Of a DNA stretch of 60,000 bases, positions 54,430 through 60,000 are shown in pieces. The DNA comes from Bolinopsis microptera (taxonomy: Eukaryota > Ctenophora > Tentaculata > Lobata > Bolinopsidae). The stretch spans positions 12,376,983 through 12,436,982 of the forward strand of contig NC_087077.1 of NCBI RefSeq assembly GCF_026151205.1, read 5' to 3'. The position numbers were made by a program, and so were the translations under genes. The first letter of the stretch is position 1; the number at the start of each line of letters is the position of its first letter. The notes beneath the pieces were generated by a model. It was not told where the DNA came from. It ran no database searches and saw nothing but the letters and a program-made list of their open reading frames with translations.

Positions 54430-55740
54430 CATGCTACATGAAACTGAAAGGTCTCCTCCGATCCTAGTCGTTGGAGTGGCCTGCATCACACACCATCGCG
54501 TTGGGCGGCGTAACATGATTCTCCCACGTTTACTCGTTTGTAGCCAAAGCGTCTGTTTGTGTTTGTTGTCGAATTTTTCAACACCTGTAAACTTAGCAGC
54601 ATCTTTGAGTACGCAGTCTTCCAATTCATCCGGTCTGCCCCTTACCTCATTCCATAATTTGGCTTCCAGTTCAAACAGAAACCTCCGGTAGCAGAAGCAG
54701 GCTCATGGTGCGTCGAGAGTGCTGGCAGTTTTGTTGAATATATCCAATCGATGGCGCGTGGGGGGGATGTGTGTGGGGTGGGAGTGGAGGGGGTGCTGTA
54801 GCCGGCTCAAGCCTTGATGTCTCCAAACTAACCGATTCATTTGCGCGCGGCGCAGGGCCTTGTTTTATTAACGTGTAACAACTCTACAGCGACAAGCAAA
54901 ACAAAAACAAAACATATGTTTGTTTTTTTTTAATAACATTGGTTGAAAACATGACCCCCAAGTGTACGATCTTCAGCCGCGCAGTAATCATAGCAGTCAA
55001 TAGTTCAAACTGCAAAGGGTCCCTGACCCTTCAAATTGAGCAAATCATAATAGATTAACTTGAGTGGATCCCCCCAAGTGCTTTGTAACGTTTACAATTA
55101 ACTATGAGTTTAAAACTGCGCGCTGAGGAAGGCCGATGGAAGGGTTGGGACATCCCTACCACACAAAATTTCACGTAGATCATGCTCCGCTTACTTTTAA
55201 AACGTATGATAGTGACCAAAGAGCTTTATATTGCGATTTTGTCATTTCCTAACAACTATTACTACTTACTATTTTCTTTTTAGCACAAGCCACCAGATAA
55301 TAATTTTAAGGGCGTCCACGGACGCCCTGGACTCCCTACATAGCCGCCTCTGCTCGTAGTCTAGAGTCTGCATTCTAACTACATGTCCAAACCAACGTAA
55401 GCCTGGCATACTGATGAAAGTGGCCACATGAAAGAACACATTCAATCCTAAGGAGACTTCTCAAGAGGTCTGATGGAAAACCTTGAAAGCGTTTCATCTG
55501 CTTTGTGGTGGTGATTGAGACTTCAGCTTCCATACAACAAGATGGTGAGGACAGCGCCCTATCGATCCTGATCTTGTTGAGTCTTTATAGTTCTGCTATT
55601 CCAAATGTTTCCAGACTGATGAAAGGCGCCATTAGCATCTGGATACGACATCCAGGTCTCCTGTCGATTGTCCCATCCCTACTGATAGTTGCACACAGGT
55701 AGACAAAGTTGCCTAACCTGCTCACCGTGTTTCAACCTCA
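54430..55740 (-). pseudogene. LINE pseudogene, left arm of palindrome 2
   Basis: Minus-strand order: GNFVYLCATISRDGTIDR and RRPGCRIQM-like residues (55740-55600), then TTTKQMKR, then further on LEDCVLKDAAKFTG. This is the post-catalytic part of a LINE reverse transcriptase (FVYLGSxI and GRP-type tail), interrupted by stops. It points away from the palindrome centre. Confidence 0.65.
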
Positions 55741-57313
55741 ACCGACAGCTCTTCACAACCCAGCACAAAAAAACGGCATGGGATTGTACACGATAGCTTC
55801 TTCCAAAAATTCGTTTTCATTACGCTTACAAACATATCGAGAACTGCCCAAGTTAGTGCCTTAAAAAAATGCACTGAGCTCAGGCAAGACGGATTTTGTT
55901 AGCAGTCAGGCCCCCGATGAAAAGGTAATTCTTGGCTAAAATTCGATACATAGACATGAAGTTTTTTAAACCTTAGGATAATTGCTATCAACATGCAATC
56001 AGGGGAAACTAACGAAATAAACCTCTCAGGTAGATCAAGAAGTTCACAGGATTCTGTCAGGTGCCCAACAGTAATAATTCACACATCTACGTAGCGCTCT
56101 CAAAGATTTTTGAATTGATTTGCGATGAGGAGCCGCGCAATGAAATAACTTCACGGAAAGCCTAAAATTCATAAATAACAATATAGTTTGTACTTGAAAA
56201 ATTTTTAAGTCATTCTAAAATCTTATCAACCGCAAAAATGTAAACGAAATTAACAAATAAAATTCTGTTCTGCATTTAATGAATACAATTAAATTAAAAT
56301 TAAATTTAACTAATTTTCATTTTCTGCTCATTTCACTATTGGAGGACTTCGCCGCTTCGACGCGCCGCGCGAACTAGCATTCTTGCTTCGCAGAGCAAAG
56401 ATTTCGATGGGTTGACATCGTCAACCAAATTTCACTATTACATAATTTTTTTACTTTTTTGCCGCATGTTTGTTTATTGATTTTGGTTGACTTCTTGAAA
56501 AAGCAAATCTTTTTGCTGTTAGCTTAAACTGTAATTAACATTCAAATTAATCATCGAGCAATTCAAAAATTAAAGCAAGCCGCGCACGAAATTAAAAACA
56601 GTTTTTAGTTTAAAATATGGTTCCATGTTGCTTTTCTCACGTACAACGTCATATATTTGGTTAATTTTGTTATATTTTTGCGATAAAAAAGATTATTGAA
56701 ATGACTTATAAATTTTAAAAGTTAACAAAATAAATCATATTTATGGATTTATCTTTTCCGATGAATATTTGATGCGCGCGCCTCAATCGCAAATAATTCC
56801 AATCGAGCGCTATGTAAGATTTTGTGAATTTATTAATTGTTTGGGTGACTGCAGAATCCTGTTGAACTTCTGATCTACCTGCGAGGTTTATTTTGTTAGT
56901 TTTTTGCTTGCAAGATGATAGGGAAAAACAATACCTAAAGGTTTAAAACTTCACATGTATAGTACGCAATCTTAGCCAAAGAATTACTCCTTATCGAGGG
57001 GCCTTGACTGCTAACAAATCCGTCCTGCTGAGCTCAGTAAACCTTTTTAAAAGCACTAAATTGGCCAGTTCTCGATTGTTTTTAAGCAGGAAATGAAACC
57101 GAGTCTTTTTAAGGAGCTATCGTTTACAACCTTTGTATACGGTACGAAAGGCATCCTTGCAAGCATGATATATTTCCATAATTTATTCATATGATTTTAC
57201 CACAAATCACACATTTGGTCCATGAAAGAGATCTGATTTTGGTAATTTCCAATTTAGTATTGATTAGATTGGATTTACAGTAGAGGAAAAGTTTTGTTAT
57301 GTAAAAACGGACA

Positions 57314-58720
57314 ATGCTGCTTTACTTGTGCTGGTTTGAAGAGCTGTTCGTGAGGGTGAACCCGTTGACAGGTAAGCAACTTGTCTACCTGTGTGCAAAC
57401 TATCAGTGGGGATGGACAATTCAACAGAGACCTGGATGTCCGTATCCAGAAGCTAATGGCGCCTTTCATTCAATCAGCTCTGGAAACATTGGAATAGCAG
57501 ACCATATAAAGACTTTAACCAAGATCAAGGATTCGTATAGGGCTGCTGTCCCTCTACACATCTTTTTGTACGGAGCTAATGTCTCAAACACCACCAAAAA
57601 GCAGATAAACGCTCAAGTTTTCCATCAGACCTCCTTGAGAAGTATCCTTAGGTTTGAATGGTTCTTTCATGTGACCCAAAAAACATTTTCATCAGTACTG
57701 GCCAGGCTACGTTGGTAATGGACATGCAGTTTAAATGCCAGACTCTAGACTCCCGAGCCCAGAGGCGGCTATTTAGGGCTGTCCAAGGCGTCCGTTTGGA
57801 CGCCCTAAAATTATTATTTGGTAGGCTTGTGCTTAAAAATAGAAATAGTAAGTAGTAATATGTTGGAAATAACAAATCGCAATAAAAAGCCTCATTATTC
57901 ACTATCCTAAACGTTTTAATGTAGCGCATACGCATGATCTACGTGCAATTTTGTGGTTGTAGGGAGTTCCAAACCCTACCATTGCCGACTTCTTCATCAC
58001 CGCGTAGTTTTCTAAAACACATAGTTAATTGGTAAACGTTCCAAAGCACGTCATGGCGCATCCCACTACAGGTAAACTATTATGATTTGCCGCGATTTGA
58101 GGGTCCAGACCTTTGCAGTTTGAACCCATTTGACTGCTATGATACTGCGCGCGGAGCATCGTACACGGTGATGTCCTGTTTCAACCATGTTTATAAGTTT
58201 TTTGTTTATTGTTTGCTGTCCGCCTGTAAAGTGTGTACACATGACTTAAACAAGGCCCTGCGTTAAGAGCGCGAGGAAATCACACATTTGGAGAATCAGC
58301 TTGAGCCGGCTCCCAAGCACCCCTCCCACCCCCCCCCCAGTCCCATCGATTGGACCCCCAACCAAAAATTAAAACAAAAAAAAAAACCCCTGAAAAAAAA
58401 AAAAAAAATCAAAAAAAAAAAAAAAAATAATATTAAACCTTTGCCAGCCAGCTCCCATGAGCGCTTCTGCAACCGAGGTTTCGTGAACTGGAACCAAAAT
58501 TATGGAAAGAGGTCAGAGGGGCAGACCCCCGGAAGAATTGAAAGACCTGCGTACTCAAAGAGCTTCTAAGTTTACAGTGTGAAAACATTCGACAACAACA
58601 CATCAGACGCTTTGGCTCCAACCGAGTAACGTGGAGACATATGTTACGTACGGGCCGCCAACGCGATGTGTGTGAGCAGGCCACTCTCCAAACGACTAGG
58701 ATCGGAGGCAACCTCTTCAG
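57314..58720 (+). pseudogene. LINE pseudogene, right arm of palindrome 2
   Basis: Mirror of 54430-55740, reading QLVYLCANYQWGWTIQQRPG then NTTKKQINAQVF, then at about 58480-58720 the tail region. Stops and frameshifts differ from the left arm, so each decayed independently. Confidence 0.65.
58375..58432 (+). repeat. Interrupted poly(A) tract inside the right arm of palindrome 2
   Basis: Three A-runs of about 11-17 bases. The left arm lacks an equivalent T-run near 54720, so this is a right-arm expansion or insertion. Confidence 0.6.
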
Positions 58721-60000
58721 TACTTCAATTGAAGCATGAATGTGTATGATTTACATTTGCGATTCAGCTGTACTGAATTAAAGGAACCATTTCGAGCTTT
58801 CCTTTTAGCTACACTTAGATGGGGAAATGATTGGCAAAACAAACAATAATGAGTTGAAAGGGTTTTGAGGACACCTCACAGTAGAAAAGAGGTCCCGTAT
58901 TCTGAGTGTGACAAAGTTTACGAAATGTTGCCTTAAAGCCGTTCGATCACTGCCCTTTAGGCCTACATTGTATCATAATTGTTAGATTGACCTAATCTAC
59001 TATATTTTAGACCAAAAAATGCTAATTGGGCAGCTATGGTAAACAATGTCACAAAAATGTGACATTTTTTACATAATAGTGCCTAAAAGCAATACATTTT
59101 ATTTTTGAGCAGTGCATATGGGAGTATGGGTCACGTGGCTAATGTTCAGAACTTATGAACACGCTAGATTAATAATTGTTAAAATTAAACCACTATCGTC
59201 AAAAACGCTGTTTTAGAAATTTACCAATTTCCTCAAACTTCAATGAACGTGTCCTAAAACCAACTTTCTGGGCAAGAAGCTTTTCACTTCACAATTTCGT
59301 TCAGATTGGAAGAGTTTGTATGCTGAGAAGAGTTAGAAGGGAGATGAAGAGTAAAACATGGCAAACATGTATTGGACAGTATTTATAGCTCGACAAAGGT
59401 ATTTAAAATAACAACTGTATCATTAAATAATAAATTTCTTATTCAAATTGTCTCAGCATGAACTTGAAAAACTTTATCATTGACTGATGTTGGCCTACAT
59501 TTAGTGTTAGTTCTTTAGTTATTTAGTGTGAGTTCTTCAATTTTAAGCTTCACCCTTTCATTTTAATATAATATTTTCAAGTATATATGATACCATGACC
59601 AGTCCTAACTTTTATCATGATTGTTTCTGTAGATTAAACACTGCTGAGTATACGTTTATCATTAAATAGTGGTGTTCTTAAGCGTCAATTTATTATTATT
59701 ATTGTTGCATTGGATTCGGTCCCATACTTCCTACTTATGATTATGTTTTTGGATGTTTAACTGTGGACATACTTTAATTTTAGATTCCAGAAAATTTTAT
59801 TTAACTGTCTTGCTCAATCAAAATGGTTTTAGGGATCAGGAGCTCTGGAGCTATAATATGAAACACATGCTTTTAAACATCATGGAGTAGGCAAAAATGT
59901 TCAGAGCAGAAAAAAAGGGGAATATCCTGAAGACATAAAGTCAAGCTTCAATTCTGGTTAAAAGATGAAATCAACTGAGGTTTGCCATTCAATTTATATA

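Larger units (their letters stand above)
53185..60000. repeat. Palindrome 2: diverged inverted repeat of at least 6.8 kb
   Basis: The left arm, about 53185-56262, pairs with the right arm, about 56650 to the window end. Anchors: 53230-53400 with 59820-59990, 53880-53960 with 59270-59360, 54430-54690 with 58433-58720, 55330-55740 with 57314-57790, and 55870-56262 with 56650-57040. Mirror sums drift from about 113200 outside to 112920 inside, owing to indels. The arms show many substitutions, so this palindrome is much older than palindrome 1 or under-corrected in assembly. A spacer of about 390 bp holds a small hairpin near 56410-56440. Confidence 0.85.

Noticed and set aside
58288-58569. Lysine-rich frame
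   Set aside because: It translates an interrupted poly(A) tract within a LINE pseudogene region.

Overview
This is a eukaryotic, almost certainly invertebrate metazoan, nuclear window. The reasons are spliced genes with GT-AG introns of about 100-3000 bp, AT-rich intergenic DNA, a ciliary kinesin (KIF19), the checkpoint kinase ATR, and LTR, LINE and hAT-like mobile elements with textbook target-site duplications. I cannot name the phylum from the sequence alone.

Host genes. 1-445 (-) is the N-terminal part of a membrane-anchored short-chain dehydrogenase. 1236-3353 (+) holds the last four recognisable exons of ATR (end of FAT, PI3K-like kinase, FATC). 33685-45462 (-) is a complete KIF19-type kinesin-8 gene. 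I reconstructed it as 17 exons with matching intron phases, 2940 coding bases and 979 residues. ATR and KIF19 are convergent, and between their 3' ends lies only one very large element.

4652-32227 is a 27.6-kb inverted repeat (palindrome 1) centred near 21025. Its outer ends are 56-bp tandem subrepeats, and both flanks read TTATAA. The arms are nearly identical where they can be compared, but each has taken up its own insertions. The left arm has a 288-bp hAT-type MITE, a poly(A) LINE fragment of about 3.1 kb that itself carries a 330-bp palindrome, and a 5.2-kb Gypsy-type LTR retrotransposon with identical 113-bp LTRs. The right arm has a 1.34-kb unknown insert ending in a branched hairpin cluster, a 5'-truncated RTE-like LINE with an open reverse-transcriptase frame, a 274-bp segment, and a 406-bp palindromic MITE. 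For most of these the mirror arm keeps the empty site.

KIF19 introns hold a 3-kb C-rich/G-rich minisatellite (intron 14), a 310-bp fold-back MITE (intron 6), a LINE fragment (intron 16) and several short tandem repeats. Upstream of KIF19 are a possible alternative first exon, a truncated LTR/gag fragment, tandem repeats and a 30-G homopolymer. From about 53.2 kb to the window end is palindrome 2, a second and much more diverged inverted repeat built around head-to-head LINE pseudogenes.

The most unusual signals are the two giant palindromes, and three exon/intron junctions (two in ATR, one in KIF19) where the exon end plus its splice donor is tandemly triplicated with periods of 30, 36 and 39 bp.
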